Assembly (NCBI RefSeq): GCF_003399645.1 | Contig: NZ_NBXD01000024.1 | Span: forward strand, 62,001 to 126,000 | Reading direction: 5' to 3' | Length of the DNA: 64,000 nucleotides | Origin: Subtercola boreus | Lineage (GTDB): Bacteria; Actinomycetota; Actinomycetes; Actinomycetales; Microbacteriaceae | Shown here: positions 56,131 to 64,000 of the stretch, in pieces | Layout of the letters: every line of letters begins with the position of its first letter | How positions within the stretch are numbered: the stretch's first letter is position 1 | The notes under the pieces: model-generated | Databases searched by the model: none | What the model saw: the letters and a program-made list of their open reading frames with translations, nothing else | Told to the model about the DNA's origin: nothing | Translations under genes and position numbers: made by a program

Positions 56131-56169
56131 CGTTTCCGGCCCACCATTGTGCGCGGTGTGCCGGAAACG
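56131..56169. terminator. Inverted repeat between SDR and pcaR
   Basis: CGTTTCCGGC (56131-56140) and GCCGGAAACG (56160-56169) form a perfect 10-bp stem, extended inside by CACC/GGTG. It sits between converging genes and is a probable terminator for both. A direct repeat (GGTGGGCGGCCGGG plus CACGCTCAGCGG) follows between it and pcaR. Confidence 0.65.
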
Positions 56170-56257
56170 TGTCGGTTCGTCTCGGTGGGCGGCCGGGGCA
56201 CGCTCAGCGGAGAGGTGGGCGGCCGGGACCGTTGCAGGGCACGGGTCCGGGGCACGC

Positions 56258-57199
56258 TCAGCGGCGGGGTGCGGGGGTGGCGGCGTCGAGGTTCGTGGCG
56301 ATGGTGGCCGCGGCCGTGAGGAGCGGCGGCAGCAGGGTCTCCCGCATCCGGGCGGGCGTGAAGGTGCCTGCGGAGACCGAGACGTTGATGGCGGCGACGA
56401 CTCCCGCGCGGGTGGTGATGGGGGCGGCCAGGGAGCGGAGGCCGAGCTCGAGTTCCTGGTCGACCAGGGCGTGGCCGGCGGTGCGCACGCGGCCCAGTTC
56501 GACCTCGAGGGCGGCGCGGTCGTGCAGGGTGAACGAGGTTCGCTGGTCGAAGTGCACGGCGTCGAGGAGGGTGGCGAGAGCATCCGGAGCCAAGTCTGCG
56601 AGCAGAACCCGGCCCATCGAGGTGGAGGCGGCGGGAAAACGGGTGCCGACGCTGATCGAGACGCTCATGATGCGTCGCACGGCGACCCGGGCGACGTAGA
56701 CGATCTCGGTGCGGTCGAGAACGGATGCCGAGCTCGACTCCCCGGTGATCCGGGAGAGTTCTTCGAGGGTCGGCTGGGCGATCTCGGGCAGGGTCAGGGC
56801 GGAGAGGTAACTGAATCCGAGTTCGAGCACGCGGGGGGTGAGGGAGAAGAGCCGACCGTCGGTCTGGAGGTAGCCGATCTCGACCAGGGTGAGCAGGAAG
56901 CGCCGGGCGGTGGCACGGGTGAGGGAGGTCTGGGCGGCGATCTCGGTGAGCGTCATCTGAGGGTGGTCGGCGTCGAAGGCGCGGATGACGTTCAGGCCGC
57001 GCACGAGGGACTGCACGTACTGGTCGCTGGGCCCGGGTGAGGAGGGGGCGGGCGGGGTCGCCGCGCCGGGCGGGGTTGCCGCGCCGGGCGGGGTTGCCGC
57101 GCCGGGTGGGGTTGCCGGCTCGGGGGTGGTCGCCGGCTCTGGAGTGTTCGCCGGCCCGGGGGTGGTCGCCCGCTCGGGCAGCGCGGTCTGGTCTGGCAC
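56258..57199 (-). CDS. pcaR: IclR-family regulator of the beta-ketoadipate pathway (PcaR/PobR type)
   Basis: A 313-residue protein from GTG 57199 (MPDQTALPERAT). Residues 10-55 are a Pro/Ala/Thr-rich tail with repeats; then an IclR winged helix (DQYVQSLVRGLNVIRAFDADHPQMTLTEIAAQTSLTRATARRFLLTLVEIGYL) and effector domain (SSASVLDRTEIVYVARVAVRRIMSVSISVGTRFPAASTSMGRVLL, ELELGLRSLAAPI). The SVSISVGTRFPA segment is typical of PcaR/PobR. It is encoded just downstream of pcaF and likely controls the pca genes in response to beta-ketoadipate or protocatechuate. Confidence 0.92.
   Translation of the reverse strand: MPDQTALPERATTPGPANTPEPATTPEPATPPGAATPPGAATPPGAATPPAPSSPGPSDQYVQSLVRGLNVIRAFDADHPQMTLTEIAAQTSLTRATARRFLLTLVEIGYLQTDGRLFSLTPRVLELGFSYLSALTLPEIAQPTLEELSRITGESSSASVLDRTEIVYVARVAVRRIMSVSISVGTRFPAASTSMGRVLLADLAPDALATLLDAVHFDQRTSFTLHDRAALEVELGRVRTAGHALVDQELELGLRSLAAPITTRAGVVAAINVSVSAGTFTPARMRETLLPPLLTAAATIATNLDAATPAPRR
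57060..57113. repeat. 18-bp tandem repeat in pcaR
   Basis: Three 18-bp units (57060-57077, 57078-57095 identical; 57096-57113 one base different), read on the - strand as the hexapeptide A-T-P-P-G-A. In frame, so copy changes would only alter the length of the N-terminal tail. Confidence 0.9.
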
Positions 57200-57222
57200 G
57201 GGCCCCACCCTATCGGCGCCGG

Positions 57223-58398
57223 TCAGCGCTCGAGCACGACGGCGAGGCCCTGGCCCACGCCGATGCAGATCGCGGCGACGCCGACTCCCCCGCCGCGGCG
57301 TTCGAGCGCACGCGCCAGGTGCAGCAGGATGCGGGCGCCCGAAGCGCCGAGCGGATGCCCGATCGCGATCGCTCCCCCGTCGACGTTCACGATCTCGGGG
57401 TCGAGCTCGGGCCAGAGGGCGAGGCACGCGAGCGACTGGGCCGCGAAGGCCTCGTTCAGCTCGACCACGTCGACATCGGCCCAGGTCTTGCCGGCGCGCG
57501 CGAGTGCCCTGTTCGCGGCCTCGACAGGGGCGATGCCGAACACATTCGGATCGTTCCCCGCGACGGCACGCGACACGATCCGCGCCAGGGGTTCGCGCTC
57601 GAGCGCGCCCTCGCGCCCGATGAACATCGCGGCGGCGCCGTCATTGAGGGGCGAGGAGTTGCCCGCCGTGACCGTGCCCACGTCGGCAGGGCGGAAGGCG
57701 GGCTTGAGCGTGGCGAGAGACTCGACCGTCGAGTCGGCGCGCACGGATTCATCGCGCAGCAGCGTCGTGCCGGGCACCGCGACGACCTCGTCGTCGTACA
57801 CCCCCGCCTCCCAGGCCGCGGCGGCGAGCCGGTGGCTGCGCACGGCGAACGCGTCCTGCGCCTCACGGCTGATGTCGTAGCGGTCGGCGAGGATCTCGGC
57901 CGTCTCGCCGAGCGGCACCGTCCACTCCGCCGGCATGGTCGGGTTCACCATCCGCCAGCCGAGCGTGGTGGAATGCAGCGTCTCGGGGCCCGCCGGGTAG
58001 GCACGCTCGGGCTTCAGCAGCACCCAGGGCGCCCGGCTCATCGACTCGACTCCGCCCGCGAGAATGAGATCGGCGTCGCCGGACTCCACCGCGCGAGACG
58101 CCTGGATGGCCGACTCGAGGCCCGATCCGCAGAGCCTGTTGACCGTGACCCCGGGAACGGATGTCGGCAGCCCGGCGAGCAGGGCCGCCATGCGGGCGAC
58201 GTCGCGGTTGTCTTCACCCGCGGCATTCGCGTCACCCAGAATGACGTCGTCGATGCGCGCAGGGTCGAGGTCGGGCTGCCGGCTGACGAGCTCGCGCACC
58301 ACGTGTGCGGCCAGATCGTCCGGTCGCACCCCGGCGAGAGCCTTGCCGAACCGGCCGATGGGTGTGCGGATGCCGTCGAAGATGAAGCTGCCGGTCAT
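57223..58398 (-). CDS. pcaF: 3-oxoadipyl-CoA thiolase
   Basis: A 391-residue thiolase that cleaves 3-oxoadipyl-CoA to succinyl-CoA and acetyl-CoA, the last step of the pathway. The nucleophilic cysteine is in TVNRLCGSGLESA; the C-terminal GGAIAIGHPLGASGARI and CIGVGQGLAVVLE carry the catalytic His and Cys. ATG 58398 overlaps the pcaJ stop by 4 bp. Confidence 0.97.
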   Translation of the reverse strand: MTGSFIFDGIRTPIGRFGKALAGVRPDDLAAHVVRELVSRQPDLDPARIDDVILGDANAAGEDNRDVARMAALLAGLPTSVPGVTVNRLCGSGLESAIQASRAVESGDADLILAGGVESMSRAPWVLLKPERAYPAGPETLHSTTLGWRMVNPTMPAEWTVPLGETAEILADRYDISREAQDAFAVRSHRLAAAAWEAGVYDDEVVAVPGTTLLRDESVRADSTVESLATLKPAFRPADVGTVTAGNSSPLNDGAAAMFIGREGALEREPLARIVSRAVAGNDPNVFGIAPVEAANRALARAGKTWADVDVVELNEAFAAQSLACLALWPELDPEIVNVDGGAIAIGHPLGASGARILLHLARALERRGGGVGVAAICIGVGQGLAVVLER

Positions 58399-59066
58399 TC
58401 TGGGATCTTTCTGTAGCGGAGCTCCAGGCCGGTGAGGCCCTGCAGTTCGTCGATGGTGGTGGCGCCGACCAGCTCGATGACGGTCGCGCCGTCTGTCGAG
58501 AGTTCGAAGACGGCGCGGTCGGTGTAGAGCCGGTCGACGCAACCGAGCCCGGTGAGCGGGTAGGTGCAGGTCTCGACGAGCTTCGAGACGCCCTTCTTCG
58601 AAGCCAGTTCCATCATGACGAAGACCTGTTTGGCGCCGATCGCGAGATCCATGGCTCCACCCACAGCGGGGATCGCGTCGGGTGCGCCGGTGCTCCAGTT
58701 CGCGAGGTCACCCGTCTTCGACACCTGGAACGCTCCCAACACGCAGACGTCGAGGTGCCCGCCGCGCATCATGCCGAACGAATCGCCGTGGTGGAAGTAC
58801 GAGGCCCCCGGCAGCTCGGTCACGGGGATCTTGCCCGCGTTGATGAGGTCGGGGTCGATCTGGCCCTCCGCCGCCTCGGGACCCATGCCGAGCATCCCGT
58901 TCTCGGTGTGCAGGATGATCTCCCGATCACTCGGCAGGAAGTTCGAGACCAGCGTCGGCAGCCCGATGCCCAGGTTGACATATGCCCCGTCGGGAATGTC
59001 CCGGGCGAGGCGTGCCGCGATCTCGTTCCTGGTCCAGCTGGTGCTGGACGATGGCTCAGCGGACAT
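58395..59066 (-). CDS. pcaJ: 3-oxoacid (3-oxoadipate) CoA-transferase subunit B
   Basis: A 223-residue beta subunit: GAYVNLGIGLPTLVSNFL, the catalytic glutamate in LHTENGMLGMGPEAAEGQIDPDLINAGK, GGHLDVCVLGAFQVSKTGDLANW and the C-terminal ELQGLTGLELRYRKIPE. It transfers CoA from succinyl-CoA to 3-oxoadipate together with PcaI. It overlaps pcaI by 11 bp and pcaF by 4 bp. Confidence 0.96.
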   Translation of the reverse strand: MSAEPSSSTSWTRNEIAARLARDIPDGAYVNLGIGLPTLVSNFLPSDREIILHTENGMLGMGPEAAEGQIDPDLINAGKIPVTELPGASYFHHGDSFGMMRGGHLDVCVLGAFQVSKTGDLANWSTGAPDAIPAVGGAMDLAIGAKQVFVMMELASKKGVSKLVETCTYPLTGLGCVDRLYTDRAVFELSTDGATVIELVGATTIDELQGLTGLELRYRKIPE

Positions 59067-59754
59067 CGGCCCACTCCTCCCGGTCGAAGCGGTCGCCGGT
59101 CACCACGATCCTGTTGACGAAGATGCCGGGGGTCACGACGGCCTCAGGGTCGAGGTCGCCCGCCTCGACGACGCGATCGACCTGAACGACGGTCGTCGCG
59201 GCGGCGCCGGCCATGATGGGCCCGAAGTTGCGCGAGGTCTTGCGGTAGGTGAGGTTGCCCAGCCGGTCGGCGCGGTAGGCGCTGATCAGGGCGACGTCGG
59301 CGAAGAGCGGATGCTCGAGCACAAAGTCTCGGCCGCCGATCGTTCTGGTCTCCTTCCCTTCGGCGAGCGCCGTGCCGAACCCGGTGGGCGTGAAGAAGGC
59401 CCCGATGCCGGCGCCGGCGGCCCGGATACGCTCGGCGAGGTTTCCCTGGGGCACGAGTTCGAGTTCGATCCCGCCGGAACGGTAGAGGGCATCGAAGATG
59501 TGCGAGTCGGTCTGGCGGGGGAAGGAGCAGACGATCTTTCGCACGCGCCGGGCGCCGATGAGGGCGGCGAGTCCCGTGTCGCCGTTGCCGGCGTTGTTGC
59601 TCACGACGGTGAGATCGGTGGCGCCCTGTTCGAGCAGTGCATCGATGAGCTGCATCGGCTGGCCGGCGAGGCCGAACCCGCCGATCATGATGGTCGCGCC
59701 GTCGGCGACGTCGGCGAGGGCAGCGGCGGCACTCTCACTCGTCTTCGAGATCAT
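59056..59754 (-). CDS. pcaI: 3-oxoacid (3-oxoadipate) CoA-transferase subunit A
   Basis: A 232-residue alpha subunit from ATG 59754. It has GATIMIGGFGLAGQPMQLIDALLEQG (G-G-F-G-x-x-G-x-P), VSNNAGNGDTGLAALI, the oxyanion-hole region FFTPTGFGTALAEGKET and SRNFGPIMAGAAATTVVQVD. It pairs with PcaJ. 97 bp separate it from pcaL. Confidence 0.96.
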   Translation of the reverse strand: MISKTSESAAAALADVADGATIMIGGFGLAGQPMQLIDALLEQGATDLTVVSNNAGNGDTGLAALIGARRVRKIVCSFPRQTDSHIFDALYRSGGIELELVPQGNLAERIRAAGAGIGAFFTPTGFGTALAEGKETRTIGGRDFVLEHPLFADVALISAYRADRLGNLTYRKTSRNFGPIMAGAAATTVVQVDRVVEAGDLDPEAVVTPGIFVNRIVVTGDRFDREEWADVR

Positions 59755-59851
59755 CGATCTGTCTCCTGGGGGGTGGGGGGCACTCGCCCGCGCTTCGCGG
59801 CTCAGCCTGGCTGCCGTGTTCGACAGTCGAACGTTGGTTCGCTTGCCGATA

Positions 59852-61108
59852 CTACTCCGAGAAAACGTCCCGCGCGATGCCCATCGCCGAATTGGCCGCC
59901 GGAACACCGGCGTAGATCGCGGTGTGCAGGAGTGCCTCACTGATCTCGGCACGGGAGAGTCCGTTGGTGAGAGCGGCTCTCACGTGCATCCGCAGTTCGG
60001 CCTCATGGCCGCCCGTGACGAGGCAGGCCAGCGTGAGCAGGCTGCGGGAGCGGCGGTCAAGGCCCGGTCTCGTCCAGATGGAGCCCCACGCGTAGCGGGT
60101 GATGAAGGTCTGGAAGTCGTCTGTCTCGGGGGTGATGCGCCGGGTCGCAGCGTCGACGTGGGCGTCGCCGAGCACCTCGCGGCGAACGGTCAGGCCCGCG
60201 TCGTAGAGCTCGGCGACGGTGGCGGTCGGGAGCCAGGTGGGCGGTGGGGTGGGTGCGGCGGCGCCGGGAGGCGCGGTGGCTCCTGTCGGCGCGGCTGTCG
60301 GCGCGGGAGGCGGGGCGGGCTCCCAGGGGGCGACCGCGGACAGCAGCGTGAGCAGAGCAGCGGAGACCGCCCCGGGGGCCTCGAGGGTCGGCAGGTGGCC
60401 GACGCCGGGCACGAGCACGAAGGCGGCGTCGATCGAGGCGGCGAGACTCCGGATGCCGTCGGGCGGCGTCGCGACATCGGCCTCGCCCGCGACACAGAGC
60501 GAGGGCAGGGTGAGCCCGGCGAGTCGGTCGCGCAGATCGAACGCGCCGAGCGCGCCGCAGCAGAGGGCGTAGGACTCGTCGTCGACATCGAGCAGCTCGG
60601 TGAGGGCCCGGGACGACAGAGCAGGGTCCCGCTGCAGGAATCCGGGCGCGAACCAACGCTCGGCGCTCGCGCCGATGAGCGACGCCGTGCCGCTCGTGCG
60701 CGCGGCGGTGGCCCGATCATCCCAGCCATCCGTGGTGCCGATCTTCGCGCCGGAACAGATGACACTCAGGGAGCGGAGTCGCTCGGGCTGGTCGACAGCG
60801 AGCTGCAGTCCGATGGCGCCGCCCATCGATACACCCGCATAGTGGAACGCTCCGCCGCCGACCGCGTCGACGAGGCGCAGCACCGCCTCGGCCAGTTCGG
60901 CGACGGTGAACGGCCGGTCCGCCGCCGGGCTGTCGCCGTGCCCCGGCAGATCGAATCGCAGCACCCGGTGGGTCGCGGAGAGTGCGGCTAGTGCCGGTTG
61001 CCAGAGCGAGGTGGTGGTGCCAAGCGATGGCCCGAGCACTATCAGCTCGGCGTTCGGCGCCCCGCTGGCAACGGGCTGCACCGAACAGCGAAGGGATGGA
61101 ACCGTCAT
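59852..61108 (-). CDS. pcaL: Fused 3-oxoadipate enol-lactonase / 4-carboxymuconolactone decarboxylase
   Basis: A 418-residue fusion. Residues 1-265 are PcaD, an alpha/beta hydrolase: LGPSLGTTTSLW, nucleophile Ser in YAGVSMGGAIGLQLA, Asp in EADVATPPD, His in GVGHLPTLE. A Pro/Ala/Thr linker (about 267-297) leads to PcaC (300-418): RREVLGDAHVDAATRRITPETDDFQTFITRYAWGSIWTRPGLDRRSRSLLTLACLVTGG and AIYAGVPAANSAM. The joined form is common in Actinobacteria. It performs the two steps from carboxymuconolactone to 3-oxoadipate. 9 bp after pcaB. Confidence 0.95.
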   Translation of the reverse strand: MTVPSLRCSVQPVASGAPNAELIVLGPSLGTTTSLWQPALAALSATHRVLRFDLPGHGDSPAADRPFTVAELAEAVLRLVDAVGGGAFHYAGVSMGGAIGLQLAVDQPERLRSLSVICSGAKIGTTDGWDDRATAARTSGTASLIGASAERWFAPGFLQRDPALSSRALTELLDVDDESYALCCGALGAFDLRDRLAGLTLPSLCVAGEADVATPPDGIRSLAASIDAAFVLVPGVGHLPTLEAPGAVSAALLTLLSAVAPWEPAPPPAPTAAPTGATAPPGAAAPTPPPTWLPTATVAELYDAGLTVRREVLGDAHVDAATRRITPETDDFQTFITRYAWGSIWTRPGLDRRSRSLLTLACLVTGGHEAELRMHVRAALTNGLSRAEISEALLHTAIYAGVPAANSAMGIARDVFSE

Positions 61109-61117
61109 GCGGGTCTC

Positions 61118-62647
61118 CTAGGAATGGTCGCCGGGCGCGGCAAGCGCAGCGAAGCGGGCGAGAACGCGGTCGATACCCGCCGCGGTGTGGTCGTGGCCCG
61201 CGTCAGGGTTCGAACCCTCGCGAACGGCTGCCCGAACCGCCCCGTCGGCAGTGTGCCCGACCGAAGCCAGGCGCGCGTCGAGGGCATCGGCGAGCGAGAG
61301 GCCGGGCGAGAGGCCGGCTGAGACATCGCCCGAGGCTCCCCGCACCAGCGCGAAAGCCTCTGCACGGCCGAGGTGCTGCGCGAGGGCGGCAGAGAGGCGC
61401 TCCGAGTAGAGCAGCCCGTGCGTCAGGTCGAGGTTCGACCGCATGCGCGTCTCATCGACGTGCAGGTTCGAGACCAGCGGCACGGCCGCCCCGACGCACT
61501 CGAGCGCGATCCGCTCCAGCTGGCGAAGCGTCTGCCACTCCGCGTGCCACCCGCCGATCGCGCGCTGGTCTTCGGCGATCAGGCTGCCATAGAGCGTCGA
61601 CACCAGCCCGGGCGCCTGCTTCGCCCCGGCCACGATCAACACCGAGGCGACCGGGTTTCGTTTGTGGGGCATCGCCGACGATCCGCCCTCCCCCGCCGCC
61701 AGGCCTTCGCTCAGCTCGCCGATCTCGGTACGGGACAGCTCCGCGACCTGCGACGCGATCGACCCCATCACGCCGGTCACCGCCGCGAGCACAGATCCGA
61801 CCTCCGCGACCGGCAGACGATTGGTGTGCCAGCTGAGTGCGGGGGCCGCGAGGCCGAGCTCGGCGGCGAAGGCGGTCACGACCGCATCCACGGTCTCCGA
61901 GGCATCCGGATGCTCGCCCGACCGCTCCCCGCCGGCCTCCGCCGAGCCACTCACCACCTGCGTCAGGACCGCCAGGGTTCCGACGGCGCCGGACAGCGAT
62001 GCGGGCAGCCGCTGCCGAGCATCCGTCGCCTGCTCGATGACGGTGCAGACCGCGTCGAGCCAGCCCGCCACCACGAACCCGAAGGTCGTCGGCGCGGCGT
62101 GCTGCCCCAGTGTGCGGCCCGCCTGCGGGGTTCGGCGATGCTGCTCGGCCAGCACGGTCAGCGCCGACCCCAGCTGCCGCAGGTCGTCGGTCACCCGGTC
62201 GAGCACGCGCGCGGCGAGGAACATCGCCGCGGAGTCGACCATGTCCTGGCTCGTCGCTCCGACGTGCACGAATTCGGCCGAGCCGGGATGGCGCTCCTCG
62301 GCGAGCGCCGAGAGCCGGGCGACGAGCGGGATGACCGGGTTGCCGCCCGCGCGGGCCGCCACCGCGATCGCCCCGGGGTCGACCACGCCGGGTTCACCAA
62401 CCGTGTCGGTGACGGCGAGCATCCAGGTGGGGGCCACGCCCGCGGAGACGAGCGCCCTGCTCAGGGCGACCTCCGCTCTGACCAGCGCAGCGAGCCACGC
62501 CTCGTCGCCGATGAGGTGCGAGGCCGAACCGTCAGCGCCGAGCGGGTCGAGCAGGTCGGTGTACCGGAACGACGTCTGCTTCGCGCCCGCCGGAGCCTGC
62601 GAGCCCGCCCGCCCGGCAGACAGCCCTGCCGCAGCCGCCTCAGGCAT
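61118..62647 (-). CDS. pcaB: 3-carboxy-cis,cis-muconate cycloisomerase
   Basis: A 509-residue member of the fumarase/aspartase superfamily. GDEAWLAALVRAEVALSRALV is the N-terminal helix; VHVGATSQDMVDSA contains a conserved Ser/Asp motif; EGGSSAMPHKRNPVASVLI is the superfamily signature. It converts 3-carboxymuconate to 4-carboxymuconolactone. ATG 62647 overlaps the pcaG stop by 8 bp. It is somewhat longer than typical (about 450) because of a polar insert near residues 245-265 (SAEAGGERSGEHPDA) and an extended N-terminus. Confidence 0.94.
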   Translation of the reverse strand: MPEAAAAGLSAGRAGSQAPAGAKQTSFRYTDLLDPLGADGSASHLIGDEAWLAALVRAEVALSRALVSAGVAPTWMLAVTDTVGEPGVVDPGAIAVAARAGGNPVIPLVARLSALAEERHPGSAEFVHVGATSQDMVDSAAMFLAARVLDRVTDDLRQLGSALTVLAEQHRRTPQAGRTLGQHAAPTTFGFVVAGWLDAVCTVIEQATDARQRLPASLSGAVGTLAVLTQVVSGSAEAGGERSGEHPDASETVDAVVTAFAAELGLAAPALSWHTNRLPVAEVGSVLAAVTGVMGSIASQVAELSRTEIGELSEGLAAGEGGSSAMPHKRNPVASVLIVAGAKQAPGLVSTLYGSLIAEDQRAIGGWHAEWQTLRQLERIALECVGAAVPLVSNLHVDETRMRSNLDLTHGLLYSERLSAALAQHLGRAEAFALVRGASGDVSAGLSPGLSLADALDARLASVGHTADGAVRAAVREGSNPDAGHDHTAAGIDRVLARFAALAAPGDHS

Positions 62648-63206
62648 CGAAATCCAGGAACACCGTCTCGTTCTCCCCCTGCAACCGGATGTCGAAACGG
62701 TACGACCCGGCCCCGTCGGCCACGGCGAGCAGTGTCGGCACCCGCTCAGGCGGCAGCTTCGACAGCACCGCGTCACCAGCGACCGCGGCCGGAACCTCGT
62801 CGGGCGTGAGGAAGTAGACGCGCGTGAAGAGGTGGTGCAGCAACCCCCGCGCGAAGAGCGTGACCAGCGCATAGGCCGCTCCGCCGCCCACGGCACCCGG
62901 TGTCACCGTGGTGAACGTGTAGTCGCCGGCGCGCGTGGTCTCGGTGCGGCCGAATCCGGTGAAGGTGTACCCGTCGCGCTCGTGGCTGCCCAGCTCGCGA
63001 CTGATGACGCCCGACCCGTCCGGCTGCCAGAGCTCGAGCAGGGCATCCGGAATCCCGATGCCCTCACCGTCGAACACCCGCCCGTGCAGCCTGATGGCGC
63101 CGGGCTGAGCGCGATCGACCACCTCGCCGCCCCGTTCGAACGGCAGGGCGTACCCGAAGAACGGGCCGACGGTCTGCGACGGCGTCTGCTCACTCATGGT
63201 CATCAT
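62640..63206 (-). CDS. pcaG: Protocatechuate 3,4-dioxygenase alpha subunit
   Basis: A 188-residue structural subunit of the Fe(III) intradiol dioxygenase: TPSQTVGPFFGYALP, RLHGRVFDGEGIGIPDALLELWQPDGSG and HHLFTRVYFLTPDE. It lacks the Tyr/His iron ligands, as expected for the alpha subunit. Starts at 63206, 63203 or 63197 (MSEQTPS) are all possible; all overlap the pcaH stop (63190). Confidence 0.94.
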   Translation of the reverse strand: MMTMSEQTPSQTVGPFFGYALPFERGGEVVDRAQPGAIRLHGRVFDGEGIGIPDALLELWQPDGSGVISRELGSHERDGYTFTGFGRTETTRAGDYTFTTVTPGAVGGGAAYALVTLFARGLLHHLFTRVYFLTPDEVPAAVAGDAVLSKLPPERVPTLLAVADGAGSYRFDIRLQGENETVFLDFDA

Positions 63207-63996
63207 CCTGCTCCATCCAGGTCTGTTTCGGGCCGGTCAGCGTGATGTTCCACCGGTAGCCGATGGCCCACTCCGGCACGCTCACGTCGTGGTCGTACTG
63301 CGACACGAGCCTCTGCTGGGCCGCCGGGTCGACGATCGACTGGTAGATCGGGTCGAGCGCGAACAGCGGGTCGCCCGGAAAGTACATCTGCGTCACCAGC
63401 CGCTGGGTGAACGCGGTGCCGAAGAGCGAGAAGTGGATGTGCGCCGGCCGCCAGGCGTTCGTGTGGTTCTTCCACGGGTACGCGCCCGGCTTGATCGTGA
63501 CGAGCCGGTAGCTGCCGTCGTCGCCCGTGATCACGCGGCCGACCCCCGTGAAGTTCGGATCGAGCGGTGCCGGGTGCTGGTCGCGCTTGTGCACGTAGCG
63601 GCCCGAGGCGTTGGCCTGCCAGACCTCGAGCAGCTGATTGCGTACCGGCCGGCCCTCGCCGTCGAGCACCCTGCCGGTCACGATGATGCGCTCGCCCAGC
63701 GGCTCCCCCGGGTGCTGGATGGTGAGGTCGGCCTCGTACGAATCGACATCGGTGTGCCCGAAGGCCGGTGAGGTGCGCTCGATCTCCTCGGGGTCGGCCT
63801 TCACCAGGGCGTGGGTCGGATGCCTCAGCACGGAGCTCCGGTACGGGGCGTAGCCGCGCCTCGGGTGCAGCTCGGGTGTGCCTCCGGCTTCGACCGTCGC
63901 CCGCGCCTCGGCGCTGATCGCGGCGATCTCGCGGTTGATCTCGTTCTGTGTCGACAGCGGCATGCTCGTCTGGCTTTCTGTGTGAGTGGTGTTCAA
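63190..63996 (-). CDS. pcaH: Protocatechuate 3,4-dioxygenase beta subunit
   Basis: About 268 residues from TTG 63996, or 257 from ATG 63963 (MPLSTQNEIN), which fits the family start better. It carries the iron ligands: Tyr in ASGRYVHKRDQHPAPLDPNF, Tyr in IKPGAYPWKNHTNAWRPAHIHFS, and the His pair H-I-H. It ring-cleaves protocatechuate to 3-carboxymuconate. It is first in the visible pca operon; the promoter lies beyond the window edge or in its last bases. Confidence 0.96.
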   Translation of the reverse strand: MNTTHTESQTSMPLSTQNEINREIAAISAEARATVEAGGTPELHPRRGYAPYRSSVLRHPTHALVKADPEEIERTSPAFGHTDVDSYEADLTIQHPGEPLGERIIVTGRVLDGEGRPVRNQLLEVWQANASGRYVHKRDQHPAPLDPNFTGVGRVITGDDGSYRLVTIKPGAYPWKNHTNAWRPAHIHFSLFGTAFTQRLVTQMYFPGDPLFALDPIYQSIVDPAAQQRLVSQYDHDVSVPEWAIGYRWNITLTGPKQTWMEQDDDHE

Positions 63997-64000
63997 GATG

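Overview
This 64 kb window is high-GC DNA from an actinobacterium, most likely a member of the Microbacteriaceae; the genus cannot be resolved from the sequence alone. Markers are mycothiol synthase (MshD), actinobacterial GlnR, CarD, a SigK/RskA pair, DUF3027, DUF3263 and DUF4032 proteins, an XPB-type helicase with its helicase-associated neighbour, SenX3/RegX3 and a groEL without an adjacent groES. Gene orders known from other Actinobacteria recur here: carD-ispDF-cysS-rlmB, gpmA beside senX3-regX3, and glnR-mshD near the phosphate genes.

Layout. 1-8.2 kb: the 3' end of serC, a DUF3027 gene with a poly-Asp tail, a CspA-like protein, and the helicase-associated gene and XPB helicase, with a damaged GHKL-ATPase/winged-helix gene lodged between the last two on the opposite strand. 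8.2-13.5 kb: a two-component system, a GNAT-like fragment preceded by a 20-codon ORF, groEL under two CIRCE operators, and a cold-shock gene. 13.6-23.4 kb: housekeeping and small accessory genes (LytR_C, DUF3263, ElaA, MsrB, nitroreductase, fatty-acid desaturase), then a retron-like reverse transcriptase, a PNPOx-fold protein, an esterase, a D-serine-dehydratase-like PLP enzyme, tRNA-Thr and a DsbA-like protein. 23.6-30.5 kb: an MsmK/UgpC ATPase, a DUF4032 kinase-fold protein, rlmB, cysS, ispDF and carD. 31-49.5 kb: a phosphate-response region (regX3, senX3, phoU, ppk, mutT1, pstSCAB) interleaved with gpmA, glnR-mshD, ygfZ and nitrobindin. Three sets of 11-nt-spaced PHO-box-like repeats lie before phoU/senX3, ppk and pstS. 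49.6-52 kb: RskA/SigK, a conserved hypothetical gene and tRNA-Lys. 52-56 kb: a GntR-AKR-MFS-SDR catabolic operon. 56.2-64 kb: a complete protocatechuate branch of the beta-ketoadipate pathway (pcaHGBLIJF) with a PcaR-type IclR regulator.

How the genes work together. Under phosphate limitation SenX3/RegX3 would act at the PHO boxes to induce the Pst transporter and polyphosphate kinase, with PhoU giving negative feedback. The pca genes would convert protocatechuate to succinyl-CoA and acetyl-CoA, with every step present as an intact ORF.

The most unusual element is the 539-codon reverse transcriptase at 17933-19552. It has the retron-type motif set (HGFVTGRS, PQGAPTSP, YADD, VTG) but a G in place of N in the NAxxH motif, a long Pro/Ala-rich N-terminal extension, and almost no room upstream for a normal msr-msd RNA. 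A structured 170-nt gap lies immediately 3' of it. The second is the damaged GHKL-ATPase/winged-helix gene, with three separate frame changes: an exact 47-bp tandem duplication, an extra G in a pentapeptide-coding repeat array, and an N-terminal junction that looks like a deletion.
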